Positions 52,160 to 61,499 of a stretch of DNA of 64,000 bases are shown piece by piece. A program made the position numbers and the translations under genes. The DNA is from an uncultured Gammaproteobacteria bacterium. GTDB lineage: Bacteria; Pseudomonadota; Gammaproteobacteria; Arenicellales; Poriferihabitantaceae. The stretch spans positions 124,001 to 188,000 of the forward strand of contig CAMYNW010000007.1 in the NCBI GenBank assembly GCA_947259885.1. Reading direction: 5' to 3'. The notes beneath the pieces are model-generated. The model was given only the letters and a program-made list of their open reading frames with translations, did not search any database and had not been told where the DNA came from. Numbering within the stretch: the first letter of the stretch is position 1; every line of letters starts with the position of its first letter.

Positions 52160-53380
52160 CTAACTTATATTTTTACGACCCTTTAGTGCCGCAATCCGCA
52201 TACGTAAAGCATTCAGCCGAATAAAACCTGTCGCGTCTGCCTGGTTATAGGCTCCGGCATCTTCATCAAAAGTAGCAATCTTCTCGTCAAACAGCGAATC
52301 GTCTGATTCCCTACCTAAAATATTGACATTACCCTTAAAAAGTTTGAGCCTTACACGACCATTTACCATTTCCTGGGAAGCATCGATCATTTTTTGCATC
52401 ATCTGTCGCTCAGGACTGAACCAATACCCGTTATAGATAAGTGTTGCGTAACGTGGCATTAATTCATCTTTTAAATGGGCAACCTCACGATCCAGAGTGA
52501 TGGATTCAATAGCGCGATGCGCTTTTAACATGATTGTTCCAGCTGGAGTTTCATAGCACCCTCTGGATTTCATCCCAACGTATCGATTCTCGACAATGTC
52601 AGCCCGGCCGACACCGTTTCTTGCACCGGCAGCATTTAATGTTTCCATCACCTGACGCGGCGTCAGTTGTTTGCCATTTATCGCCACAATATCCCCCATT
52701 GAGAACGTCAATATCAATTCTTCTTCCTGATCCGGGGCCTCCTTGGGTGAAACAGTCCAGGTCCACATGTCTTCAGCCGGAGCATGCCACGGATCTTCTA
52801 GCTCCAGTCCTTCATAGGAAATATGAAGCAAATTTGCATCCATGGAATACGGTGAACCCCCGCCTTTCTTTTTAGCGATTTCGATTTTGTGATTAGCCGC
52901 GTATTCAAGCAATTTTTCTCGCGATGTTAGATCCCACTCCCGCCACGGCGCGATGATTTTAATTCCTGGGTTGAGTGCATAGGACGAAATTTCAAATCGC
53001 ACCTGATCATTGCCCTTACCTGTCGCACCATGGGAAATGGCATCGGCCCCCGTTTCGGCAGCTGTTTTAACCAAATACTTGGCAATTAGGGGCCGGGCAA
53101 TGGACGTGCCCAGAAGATACTCGCCCTCATAAATTGTGTTGGCCCGAAACATTGGGTATACATAGTCGCAGGCGAATTCGTCGGTCAGGTCGGCGATGAA
53201 GATTTCCTTGATTCCATATTGTTCAGCTTTCTTGCGCGCCGGCTCTAGCTCTTCCCCTTGACCAATATCTGCGGTAAACGTCACTACCTCACACTGGTAT
53301 TCATCTTGTAGCCACTTAAGAATGATAGAAGTATCGAGTCCGCCGGAATAGGCCAATACTGCTTTGGTTATCTCAGACAT
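52160..53380 (-). CDS. argG: Argininosuccinate synthase
   Basis: 406 residues. ATP motif [17 protein letters not shown] at the start, then [15 protein letters not shown], and the C-terminal [12 protein letters not shown]. It condenses citrulline with aspartate, releasing AMP and PPi, one more PPi-producing step. It is divergent from argF, whose product makes citrulline. Confidence 0.97.
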   Translation of the reverse strand: MSEITKAVLAYSGGLDTSIILKWLQDEYQCEVVTFTADIGQGEELEPARKKAEQYGIKEIFIADLTDEFACDYVYPMFRANTIYEGEYLLGTSIARPLIAKYLVKTAAETGADAISHGATGKGNDQVRFEISSYALNPGIKIIAPWREWDLTSREKLLEYAANHKIEIAKKKGGGSPYSMDANLLHISYEGLELEDPWHAPAEDMWTWTVSPKEAPDQEEELILTFSMGDIVAINGKQLTPRQVMETLNAAGARNGVGRADIVENRYVGMKSRGCYETPAGTIMLKAHRAIESITLDREVAHLKDELMPRYATLIYNGYWFSPERQMMQKMIDASQEMVNGRVRLKLFKGNVNILGRESDDSLFDEKIATFDEDAGAYNQADATGFIRLNALRMRIAALKGRKNIS

Positions 53381-53507
53381 AGTTGATCGCTTTGATACGA
53401 CTGGAAAAAACGCGAGTATATCACTTGGATTTTACCCGCCATCCGCAGATTACTTGGATCACCAATTGGCAATTGCACAGGCAATTCTGTAAACTTTCGG
53501 CTCAGCG

Positions 53508-53530
53508 AGCGCCTGAAGCAGGCGCTTTTT
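53508..53530 (+). terminator. Rho-independent terminator-like hairpin ahead of argF
   Basis: AGCGCCTG-AAG-CAGGCGCT followed by TTTT on the plus strand, a perfect eight-pair stem, about 60 bases before the argF start. It could end a short leader or small RNA, or stop readthrough into argF. Confidence 0.7.
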
Positions 53531-53591
53531 GGTTTTTGGGGATATATTGATTCGATCAACCTAACTTGCTACTGGAATCATTCATTATCCT

Positions 53592-54521
53592 ATGGCATTA
53601 ACAACGTTTTCTCCCATGGCAGCGAGACACTTTCTCAGTTTGATGGACTTGAAGCCGGATGAAATCCGTTCGATCGTTTCACGTGCTATCGAAATGAAGA
53701 AAGAGCTCGAGGACGGCGTCACGATGGATTTATTGCGTCACCGTACAGTCGCCATGGTGTTTGAAAAATCTTCAACGCGAACTAGAGTTTCCTTCGAAAC
53801 CGGAGTCACCCATTTGGGCGGCAATGCAATTTTCTTAGCGCCATCTGATTCTCATCTTGGTCGAGGTGAGCCTATCGAGGATACAGCTAGAGTTTTATCT
53901 CGCATGGCAAGCCTGATTATTATGCGAACCGGCTCTCACGATCGCGTGGAAAAAATGGCGCAATTCGCGAGCATACCTGTTATCAATGGTCTTTCCGATT
54001 TTAATCACCCCTGCCAGCAGCTGGCTGATTTACAAACATGGTTTGAGCATCGGGGCGAAATAGAAGGCAGCAAGGTAGCTTGGGTTGGCGACGGAAACAA
54101 TGTATGTCATTCGTGGATGAATGCAGCACGTTTATTGGAGTTTCAGCTGGTAGTGGCCACACCGCCTGGATATGAACCTGATCAGGGACTAACGCGAGCG
54201 TGCCAGGAGTTTGTAATGTTAACCAATAACCCCGCTGAGGCGGCCTCAGGTGCAGATCTAATCGTAACGGATACTTGGGCAAGTATGGGGCAGGAGCAGG
54301 AGAAAAAGCAAAGAGAGGCGAATTTCGCAGGATTTCGTGTCGATGCAAAGTTAATGTCTCGAGCCAGTAGTAAGGCTCTGTTTATGCACTGTCTGCCTGC
54401 TTATCGTGGTGTTGAGGTCGACGCCGAGATTATTGATGGCCCGCAGAGCGTAGTCTGGGATGAAGCAGAAAATCGGCTGCATGCACAGAAAGCGTTAATG
54501 GAATTCCTGCTTACAAACTGA
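53592..54521 (+). CDS. argF: Ornithine carbamoyltransferase
   Basis: 309 residues. Carbamoyl-phosphate site STRTRVSF, then HPCQQLADLQT, and the ornithine site FMHCLPAYRG. It makes citrulline from ornithine and carbamoyl phosphate. Start ATG 53592. It is followed with a one-base overlap (TGATG) by the flavodoxin-like gene. Confidence 0.97.
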   Translation: MALTTFSPMAARHFLSLMDLKPDEIRSIVSRAIEMKKELEDGVTMDLLRHRTVAMVFEKSSTRTRVSFETGVTHLGGNAIFLAPSDSHLGRGEPIEDTARVLSRMASLIIMRTGSHDRVEKMAQFASIPVINGLSDFNHPCQQLADLQTWFEHRGEIEGSKVAWVGDGNNVCHSWMNAARLLEFQLVVATPPGYEPDQGLTRACQEFVMLTNNPAEAASGADLIVTDTWASMGQEQEKKQREANFAGFRVDAKLMSRASSKALFMHCLPAYRGVEVDAEIIDGPQSVVWDEAENRLHAQKALMEFLLTN

Positions 54522-55123
54522 TGAGGCAAATTCTGGTTCTCTACTATAGTCGCCACGGCTCCACAAAAGAATTGGCGGCTCACGTATCGCGAGGCGTCGA
54601 AAGTGTTAACAACTGCGAAGCGCTAATTCGAACAGTTCCTGCGATCTCCGCCGTTTCCGAAGCGACTGAGCCTGATATTCCAAAGGACGGAGATATTTAT
54701 GTCACACTGCAGGATCTCGAGAAATGCCATGGACTGATTCTTGGCAGTCCGACTCGTTTTGGCACTATTGCTTCACCACTAAAGTATTTTTTCGATCAAA
54801 CTAGCGCCCAATGGCTGGCAGGAGCCTTGAAAGACAAGCCTGCCGCGGTATTCACCTCAACAGGCAGTATGCATGGAGGTCAGGAAAGCACACTGCTTGG
54901 AATGATGCTACCACTGATCCACCACGGTATGATCATGGTGGGCTTACCGTTTAGTGGCTCTTCACTTGGTCACACCCAATCCGGTGGTACGCCGTATGGC
55001 GCAAGCCATGTTGCCGGGGGAGACAACAATACAGCGTTTAGCACAGATGAAATCCAGCTTGGAAGACTACTGGGCGAGAGGGTGGCCAAACTCGCGGTCG
55101 CAATACATCGGACCGATCACTAA
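54521..55123 (+). CDS. WrbA-like NAD(P)H:quinone oxidoreductase
   Basis: 200 residues, flavodoxin-like. FMN loop YSRHGSTKELA near the start, GSPTRFGTIASPLKYFFDQT and TSTGSMHGGQESTLL in the core are the WrbA marks. It reduces quinones by two electrons and guards against redox cycling. It starts on the argF stop. Confidence 0.9.
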   Translation: MRQILVLYYSRHGSTKELAAHVSRGVESVNNCEALIRTVPAISAVSEATEPDIPKDGDIYVTLQDLEKCHGLILGSPTRFGTIASPLKYFFDQTSAQWLAGALKDKPAAVFTSTGSMHGGQESTLLGMMLPLIHHGMIMVGLPFSGSSLGHTQSGGTPYGASHVAGGDNNTAFSTDEIQLGRLLGERVAKLAVAIHRTDH

Positions 55124-55159
55124 CTTGCGGTTAGATTCGCATACCAGCATTTCAATCCT

Positions 55160-55855
55160 TTAATTGGAGCCCAGAAAATCCCTTAGAAATGGGATAGTGA
55201 CTCTGCGGTGGCGCGAAAGCGAAGCGCTGTCTATTCTATCCAAAAGTGAAAATAAGGAAGTGGTGTCCCGATCAAAGTGTGTCATGATGAAATCAAGCAC
55301 TGCAGGCTCGAGCGAGAATCCACGTAAATTTGCTCGCTGTTCGAGTGCTTCACGCTTATCAGAGTCGCAAAGAGGGACTAAACGAAATGATCCTCCTGCA
55401 GATAACCTGGAAACGAGGTCAGGCAGACCGAGCCTGATTTCATTTAGAGGCGTGAGACCAGCCGCTATCAGATGGCCGTTAGAGGATTTCACCTGCTCGT
55501 ATAACGTTAGCAGTTTAATCTCTAAGCCTGAATCTGCCTCGGCTAGGTGGAGGTTGTCCAGACATACCAGCAGAGAAGATGATATTTTCCCAGACATCCC
55601 ATTCAATTGGGAATAATCCTCCAAAGACAGATATCTATATGGACGATCATGAGCTATTGCTAGGTCACAGCATGCATTCAGCAGATGGGTTTTTCCGCTT
55701 CCGTGTTCCCCCCAGAGGTATAACATCGGATTAGCCCGTACTCCTGCCACTGCTTGCTTTATTTGAAGTAAAAGATCTCCGTTCTCTCCAACGAAATAAC
55801 TTCCTAATGTCTGCTCATTTAATCCAGAATGTGGAATGATAGTCTGTTGATTCAT
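55160..55855 (-). CDS. hda: DnaA regulatory inactivator Hda
   Basis: 231 residues from ATG 55855, whose A is shared with the previous stop (TGATG); a TTG at 55900 lies within that gene. N-terminal clamp-binding NQQTIIPHSGLNEQTLGSYFVG, AAA+ Walker A GEHGSGKTHLL, and Walker B SLLVCLDNLHLAE. Hda with the sliding clamp stimulates ATP hydrolysis by DnaA after initiation. Confidence 0.92.
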   Translation of the reverse strand: MNQQTIIPHSGLNEQTLGSYFVGENGDLLLQIKQAVAGVRANPMLYLWGEHGSGKTHLLNACCDLAIAHDRPYRYLSLEDYSQLNGMSGKISSSLLVCLDNLHLAEADSGLEIKLLTLYEQVKSSNGHLIAAGLTPLNEIRLGLPDLVSRLSAGGSFRLVPLCDSDKREALEQRANLRGFSLEPAVLDFIMTHFDRDTTSLFSLLDRIDSASLSRHRRVTIPFLRDFLGSN

Positions 55856-56409
55856 CAGAGGTCGCGCCCCCTCAGATCTCTTTTGATCCCCCAATGCCAA
55901 ACGTACAAGCTGCCGCTTAGAACCGACGTGAGGATGACACCCAATATCAAAAAATCTGCGGCAAATGGAATCGTAAGCCAGCCCGATTTTTCGATAAGAA
56001 CAAATACTACTAAGGAGATCTGCAGGAAAGTATTAAACTTGCTTGAGTAAATAGGTTGTATCGGCACCTCTTCATTCATAACTACCCGCATAACTAGGTA
56101 GCCCACCACAATCACCAAATCTCGGAAAACGACTATTACGAGCAGGTAAAATGGCAAATCGCCTAACAAAACAAGCATCACGTATGCGCTGCTGATTAGC
56201 AGCTTGTCTGCAATCGGATCAAGAATCGCGCCAAGAGTCGAAACGCAGTCAAATCTCTTTGCAATAAATCCATCCAGACCATCTGTAATACCTGAAGCCA
56301 GAAATAGCAGAAAGGCAACCTCATAGTTTCTTTCATACAGCACCAGTACAAGAACCGGGCATGCGGCAATTCTCAGAAGGGTCAGTAAATTTGGAACCAG
56401 GGAAAGCAC
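55855..56409 (-). CDS. CDP-alcohol phosphatidyltransferase (PgsA-like)
   Basis: 184 residues, about five membrane helices. The family motif is present as DGLDGFIAKRFDCVSTLGAILDPIAD, in which AR is AK, a tolerated change. It may make phosphatidylglycerophosphate, but other CDP-alcohol acceptors cannot be excluded. It is translationally coupled to hda, as in many gammaproteobacteria. Confidence 0.87.
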   Translation of the reverse strand: MLSLVPNLLTLLRIAACPVLVLVLYERNYEVAFLLFLASGITDGLDGFIAKRFDCVSTLGAILDPIADKLLISSAYVMLVLLGDLPFYLLVIVVFRDLVIVVGYLVMRVVMNEEVPIQPIYSSKFNTFLQISLVVFVLIEKSGWLTIPFAADFLILGVILTSVLSGSLYVWHWGIKRDLRGRDL

Positions 56410-56532
56410 TAATTGACAGGGTCAATGGAAGAATATCTGCGCCTTATTTTACGTTGGAAATAAGGACCGGTCATCCACCTCTGGCTCCTTATCAGGCATA
56501 ATTCGGAATCTCGAAAAACCGACCTGACTATC

Positions 56533-57588
56533 TTGGCTAATCATATTCCGCCCGAACCACCCTTGAATTATCGCGATAGCGGCGTTGATATTGAAGCGGG
56601 TAACGCCCTGGTAGACCGTATCAAGCCATTGATAAAAGGCACTGCCAGACCAGGGGTGCTCGGAAATATAGGTGGGTTCGGTGGATTGTTCGAGGTGCCT
56701 ATCGAACGGTATCGCAATCCAGTGCTGGTTTCGGGCACCGACGGAGTCGGTACAAAGTTAAAACTGGCTTCCATGATGGGTCTTCATGACACGATCGGCA
56801 TTGACCTAGTCGCAATGTGTGTAAATGATATTGTCGTTTCAGGTGCCGAGCCGCTCTATTTCCTAGACTATTTTGCAACAGGAAAGCTCGATATATCGCA
56901 GGCTGAAGAGGTGATTAAAGGCATTACAGAAGGCTGCCGCCAGGCTAACTGTGCACTCAGTGGCGGTGAAACTGCTGAAATGCCGGGAATGTACGCCCCA
57001 GGGGATTATGACCTGGCTGGATTTGCGGTTGGAGTAGTCGAAAAAGACGCCATTCAATCATCTGACCGAGTTCGACCAGGGCAAGCCCTATTGGGCCTCG
57101 CGTCCAGCGGGCCCCATTCAAATGGTTATTCACTGATTCGAAAAGTGCTTGAGCGAAGCGGCCAAGCGCTTGATACCCAGCTTGGATCAAGCACTCTAGG
57201 TCAGACATTGTTGGCCCCAACTCGAATCTACGTTAAATCCATATTGAGGATTCTGGAACAAATACCGGTCACCGCGATTGCGCATATTACAGGAGGAGGT
57301 ATTACTGAAAATCTGCCCCGAGTGCTGCCTGATGGCATAAGCGCAGAAATAAACCTTAATTCTTGGGATCTTCCACCTGTATTTAAGTGGTTGCAGGAAC
57401 AGGGTAATATTGATCAGTCTGAGATGTTGCGCACATTCAATTGTGGCATTGGAATGATCATTGCGGTCGATGAACCCAACCAAGATATGTCCACCCAGAT
57501 TCTTCGCAGCTGCGGCGAGACAGTCTATAAACTTGGAAGATTGGTCAATACAGAGGGGCCAGCGCAGGTTCTATATCAAGGGCAATGA
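56533..57588 (+). CDS. purM: Phosphoribosylformylglycinamidine cyclo-ligase
   Basis: 351 residues from TTG 56533. [20 protein letters not shown] at the start, [31 protein letters not shown] and [12 protein letters not shown], and [14 protein letters not shown], all standard. It makes aminoimidazole ribotide in purine synthesis. The stop overlaps the purN ATG by four bases (ATGA). Confidence 0.97.
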   Translation: MANHIPPEPPLNYRDSGVDIEAGNALVDRIKPLIKGTARPGVLGNIGGFGGLFEVPIERYRNPVLVSGTDGVGTKLKLASMMGLHDTIGIDLVAMCVNDIVVSGAEPLYFLDYFATGKLDISQAEEVIKGITEGCRQANCALSGGETAEMPGMYAPGDYDLAGFAVGVVEKDAIQSSDRVRPGQALLGLASSGPHSNGYSLIRKVLERSGQALDTQLGSSTLGQTLLAPTRIYVKSILRILEQIPVTAIAHITGGGITENLPRVLPDGISAEINLNSWDLPPVFKWLQEQGNIDQSEMLRTFNCGIGMIIAVDEPNQDMSTQILRSCGETVYKLGRLVNTEGPAQVLYQGQ

Positions 57589-58193
57589 CCAACAACCGGA
57601 ATCAAGGGAAAGTTCTTACCCTGGTGGTATTGATATCTGGAAGCGGCAGTAATCTGCAGTCCATAATAGATGCTATCGCAGCTGGCACCGTTAATGCTCG
57701 AATCGCGGCAGTGATCAGTAATCGTACCGATGCTTATGGCCTGGAGCGAGCCGCTAATGCCGGAATCGAAACTATTGTCGAGCCTCATCAACAATATTCC
57801 GACAGGAAGCAGTACGACCAAGTATTAGCTCGACATGTTGACAGCTTCTCCCCTGAACTTATTATACTTGCCGGATTTATGAGGATTCTTTCGCCCTGGT
57901 TCGTGACCAGATATTCTGGCAAGATTCTCAATATTCACCCGTCACTGCTACCTAAATACAAAGGTACAAACACACACCAAAGAGTGATTGATGCTGGCGA
58001 AACCGAGCATGGTGCCAGCGTTCACCTGGTAACTGAACAACTTGATGGCGGCCCGATTGTGATCCAGGCGCGAGTGCCGGTCGAACGTGATGATGACGTG
58101 GAGTCTTTACGTAAGAAGGTGCTCGAACAGGAGCATTTAATTTATCCGGAAGCTATTAAATTGTTCGCACAAGGAAGAGTACGAACGGAGTAA
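57585..58193 (+). CDS. purN: Phosphoribosylglycinamide formyltransferase
   Basis: 202 residues. [18 protein letters not shown] at the start, the catalytic [17 protein letters not shown] (active-site His) and [17 protein letters not shown]. It formylates GAR with 10-formyl-tetrahydrofolate. It is coupled to purM and followed by the DUF3108 gene. Confidence 0.97.
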   Translation: MTNNRNQGKVLTLVVLISGSGSNLQSIIDAIAAGTVNARIAAVISNRTDAYGLERAANAGIETIVEPHQQYSDRKQYDQVLARHVDSFSPELIILAGFMRILSPWFVTRYSGKILNIHPSLLPKYKGTNTHQRVIDAGETEHGASVHLVTEQLDGGPIVIQARVPVERDDDVESLRKKVLEQEHLIYPEAIKLFAQGRVRTE

Positions 58194-58231
58194 TCAAAAC
58201 TGGTATTTGTCCCGGAGACAGGCAACTAAGC

Positions 58232-58942
58232 ATGAAAAAAACCACATATACAAAGCGTATATTTTATACCTGCTGGCTATTGACGCTTTTCGTTTCGACT
58301 TTTACCTCTGGCCTCCATGCCGCGTCTCCTGCGGAACAGACTCTTCGCTATGCTGTCGATTTTATGGGTCAACCTGCCGGCGAAATAGAAGTCGTGATCA
58401 AACGCGAAGGTGACGAATACCTGGTCACATCGATCAGTCATCCCAGTCTGCTGGCACGGATGTTTCTTGAAAGTTATACCCTGGAATCTCGATTTAGTTT
58501 TGATGGGGAGCAGCTACAACTGAAATCCGGCAAAGAAATACTAAGTGAAACGGGGGAAGTGCAGAGGGAGTTCAATGTCAACCACGACAACAAAGTCCTT
58601 TCGTTCTCTGCTGGGGAGCCCTTGAATTTACCAGAAGGCATCAGGATAGAGGCGGACTCCTTTCCGCTACTACTAATGTCTAGTGACCTTAACACGCTTG
58701 CTGGTCAAACCTACCTCTCGGTCAGCCCAAAACGTGCACGCCAGTATGTGTATCAAGAACCCGAACAAGAGAGCCTGTCCGTCCCCGCTGGAGAGTTTTC
58801 CACCATCAAAATTGTAGGCGTTAGAAGCGATAGTCCTGATCGAAAGGTCAACGTTTGGTTGAATACGGGGGACGATCAGATTCCAGTAAAAATAACCACC
58901 AGTAAAGATGGCAGAGAAACAACCATGACTTTAATGGAATGA
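58232..58942 (+). CDS. DUF3108 periplasmic protein
   Basis: 236 residues. Signal peptide (1-30), then YAVDFMGQPAGEIEVVIKRE and ESRFSFDGEQLQLKSGKEILSE, the DUF3108 pattern of an extended beta protein. Function unknown. The position after purN is conserved in several gammaproteobacteria. Stop overlaps the GNAT start (ATGA). Confidence 0.87.
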   Translation: MKKTTYTKRIFYTCWLLTLFVSTFTSGLHAASPAEQTLRYAVDFMGQPAGEIEVVIKREGDEYLVTSISHPSLLARMFLESYTLESRFSFDGEQLQLKSGKEILSETGEVQREFNVNHDNKVLSFSAGEPLNLPEGIRIEADSFPLLLMSSDLNTLAGQTYLSVSPKRARQYVYQEPEQESLSVPAGEFSTIKIVGVRSDSPDRKVNVWLNTGDDQIPVKITTSKDGRETTMTLME

Positions 58943-59364
58943 GCAATTATCAGGTTGCGATAGTGGAGTGGTCTAGACACGGTGGCCAAATGACGGGGGT
59001 CCGCAACCAGGTATTCATTCATGAGCAGAAGGTCCCGGTTGAGCTCGAGCACGACCCAATGGACAGCCAATATATCCACGCCTTAGCGATTGATGAGGAA
59101 GGCAATCCGATAGGTACCGGGCGTTTGATGTATAGCGGCAAAATTGGTCGAATGGCAGTCCTTGAATCGTGGCGTGGAAAAGGTGTTGGCCGGAGGTTAC
59201 TTCACGCTTTAATGGAAGCCGCAAGGGGCCATGGAATGAATAAAGTTGAACTGGATGCCCAAACTCACGCCGCCGGATTTTACTCATCTGAGGGGTTTAT
59301 CTCGTACGGCGATGAGTTTATGGATGCAGGAATTCCCCATATCAGAATGAAGCGTTGTCTGTAA
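58939..59364 (+). CDS. GNAT N-acetyltransferase
   Basis: 141 residues. The acetyl-CoA loop is SWRGKGVGRRLLHALME (V-x-x-x-R/Q-G-x-G-x-A type), preceded by IGRMAVLE and followed by KVELDAQTHAAGFYSSEGF. The N-terminal part VRNQVFIHEQKVPVELEHDP is like ElaA/YjcF-type members. Substrate unknown. It sits between a DUF3108 protein and an ABC exporter. Confidence 0.88.
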   Translation: MSNYQVAIVEWSRHGGQMTGVRNQVFIHEQKVPVELEHDPMDSQYIHALAIDEEGNPIGTGRLMYSGKIGRMAVLESWRGKGVGRRLLHALMEAARGHGMNKVELDAQTHAAGFYSSEGFISYGDEFMDAGIPHIRMKRCL

Positions 59365-59386
59365 TACCCTACTGACTACTGATTTC

Positions 59387-60325
59387 GTGACAGCGGCTCT
59401 CAAAATCGAGAATCTCGAGAAGGTCTATTCCAATGGCCTGCGCGCTCTTAAAGGGATCGATCTCGAAGTTAATGAAGGCGATTTCTTCGCCCTGCTTGGA
59501 AAGAATGGTGCTGGCAAATCAACAGCAATCGGAATTATTTCATCCCTTGTCAACAAAACATCTGGAACGGTAAAAATATTTAACGTAGATATCGATCAAA
59601 ACTTTCCGCTGGCTAAATCATATATAGGAATTGTTCCACAGGAAATAAATTTCAGCGTTTTCGAAACGCCAATGCAAATTGTCATGAATCAAGCCGGTTA
59701 CTACGGAATAAATTCCCAAATAGCCAGAGAACGCGCACAGCGGTATCTTAAACAACTGGGATTATGGGAAAAGCGTAACGACATTTCCAGAGAGCTTTCG
59801 GGTGGCATGAAAAGACGACTGATGATTGCCAGAGCCTTAGTGCATCGCCCAAGGCTGTTAATTCTTGATGAGCCTACCGCAGGAGTTGATATTGAAATCA
59901 GGCGCTCGATGTGGGAATTTATTTCAAGGATTAATCGGCAGGGAACCACCATTATTCTGACCACACACTATCTTGAAGAGGCGGAAAGTCTTTGTAGAAA
60001 CGTTGCCATTATCGATGATGGCAACGTTATCGAAAACACAAGTACCCGTGAACTGCTTTCCAGGCTCCAGCGGGAAATTTACGTTCTTGACCTGCAGCAA
60101 CCGCTAGCCAAGCTTCCAGAGTTTAACCGAGGTAAATGGAAGCTTGTCGATTCGACCACGCTGGAAGTTGACATCTCAAAGGAGCAGGGAATCAATGGTA
60201 TTTTCAGCCAGCTCAATGACAACCTTATACGGGTTCAGAGCATGCGTAATAAATCTAATCGATTAGAACAACTGTTTCTCGACATGATTGACAGTTCAGC
60301 AGATCGCAAGGAAGAAGTGCTATGA
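59387..60325 (+). CDS. ABC-2-type exporter, ATP-binding subunit (YadG-like)
   Basis: 312 residues from GTG 59387. Walker A GKNGAGKST, Q-loop GIVPQEINF, signature SGGMKRRL, Walker B LLILDEPTAGVD, and switch His in TTHYLEEAE. The nearest look is to the YadG subfamily, which pairs with a YadH-like permease. It probably exports a lipid, glycan or drug. Stop and permease start overlap by four bases. Confidence 0.92.
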   Translation: MTAALKIENLEKVYSNGLRALKGIDLEVNEGDFFALLGKNGAGKSTAIGIISSLVNKTSGTVKIFNVDIDQNFPLAKSYIGIVPQEINFSVFETPMQIVMNQAGYYGINSQIARERAQRYLKQLGLWEKRNDISRELSGGMKRRLMIARALVHRPRLLILDEPTAGVDIEIRRSMWEFISRINRQGTTIILTTHYLEEAESLCRNVAIIDDGNVIENTSTRELLSRLQREIYVLDLQQPLAKLPEFNRGKWKLVDSTTLEVDISKEQGINGIFSQLNDNLIRVQSMRNKSNRLEQLFLDMIDSSADRKEEVL

Positions 60326-61095
60326 AATGGTCACAAATCTGGGTAGCCTATCTAACAATTGTGCGCAAGGAAATAACCCGATTTACCCGTATTTGGCAAC
60401 AGACCCTGATACCACCCGTAATCACCACGTCACTATATTTCGTCATATTCGGAAATCTGATCGGGCCAAGGATCGGCGATATGGAAGGTTATCGCTATAT
60501 GGATTTTATTGTGCCCGGATTAATCCTGATGTCGGTCATAACAAACTCATATGCCAACGTCTCTTCGTCATTCTTTAGCAGTAAATTTCAGCGCTCTATA
60601 GAAGAAATTCAAGTCTCCCCCACACCAAGCAGCGTAATTCTACTGGGATACGTGACTGGCGGGATGGCCAGAGGACTTCTGGTAGGAGTTGTCGTAACCA
60701 TTGTATCCATATTCTTCAGTAAACTATCTGTGCACAATGTTTTCGTGATGTTCAGCATCATTCTTCTCACCGCACTACTGTTCGCCCTCGGCGGTTTTAC
60801 GAACGGGCTATTTGCCCGTAAATTCGATGATGTATCAATAATCCCAACCTTCGTACTCACCCCTCTTACATATCTCGGGGGTATTTTTTACTCGATCAAA
60901 TTACTACCGGAATTTTGGCAAGGGGTCTCTCACGTGAATCCAATTTTGTATATGATTAATGCTTTTCGATATGGATTTCTTGGGATTTCAGATATTAGTC
61001 TATCAACTTCGTATACTATTATTATCGCGTTTAGTGTGGTGTTGTTTCTGATAAATCTACGCCTTCTTAATAAAGGCTACGGCATCCGCAGTTGA
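60322..61095 (+). CDS. ABC-2-type exporter permease (YadH-like)
   Basis: 257 residues, six helices, with RKEITRFTRIWQQTLIPPVITTSLYFVIFGNLIG at the start and the ABC-2 segment GGIFYSIKLLPEFWQGVSHVNPI near the end. It is the membrane partner of the preceding ATPase. Substrate not known. Confidence 0.92.
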   Translation: MKWSQIWVAYLTIVRKEITRFTRIWQQTLIPPVITTSLYFVIFGNLIGPRIGDMEGYRYMDFIVPGLILMSVITNSYANVSSSFFSSKFQRSIEEIQVSPTPSSVILLGYVTGGMARGLLVGVVVTIVSIFFSKLSVHNVFVMFSIILLTALLFALGGFTNGLFARKFDDVSIIPTFVLTPLTYLGGIFYSIKLLPEFWQGVSHVNPILYMINAFRYGFLGISDISLSTSYTIIIAFSVVLFLINLRLLNKGYGIRS

Positions 61096-61133
61096 TCATT
61101 ACCGCTCCGAGTTGACCCTATCTCCCTCCAGAT

Positions 61134-61475
61134 TCAATCGGTAAACAGCACGTTAGCCCAAACAAGCAGCAGAATTAACAGGGCTAGCAATACAGAGGCA
61201 GAGCCCATATCTTTGGCGCGCCCGCTTAGGGGATGATGTTCGGCACCATTACGGTCAACAACCGACTCAATGGCAGAGTTCAAGAGCTCGACAAGAGGTA
61301 CCAATAAGACGCTGAACATAAGCAGCGCGCGTTCTGTACCATTGTCACCGAGCCACGCTCCAAGGGGAATCAGTATTAGACAGCCAACGGCTTCCTGCCT
61401 AAATGCTGGCTCGTTCTTCCATGCAGCGTGAAGCCCTTGCATGGAATAACCGGCGGCTTTAATTAATCGTCTCAT
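61134..61475 (-). CDS. dgkA: Diacylglycerol kinase
   Basis: 113 residues, three membrane helices. AWKNEPAFRQEAVGCLILIPLG and LVELLNSAIESVVDRNGAEHHPLSGRAKDMGSASVLLAL match DgkA with its catalytic Glu and the KDxGSA motif. It recycles diacylglycerol to phosphatidate in the inner membrane. It converges on the ABC permease and precedes ptsI. Confidence 0.95.
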   Translation of the reverse strand: MRRLIKAAGYSMQGLHAAWKNEPAFRQEAVGCLILIPLGAWLGDNGTERALLMFSVLLVPLVELLNSAIESVVDRNGAEHHPLSGRAKDMGSASVLLALLILLLVWANVLFTD

Positions 61476-61499
61476 TCCAATAATTCTGTGCTCGACGAT

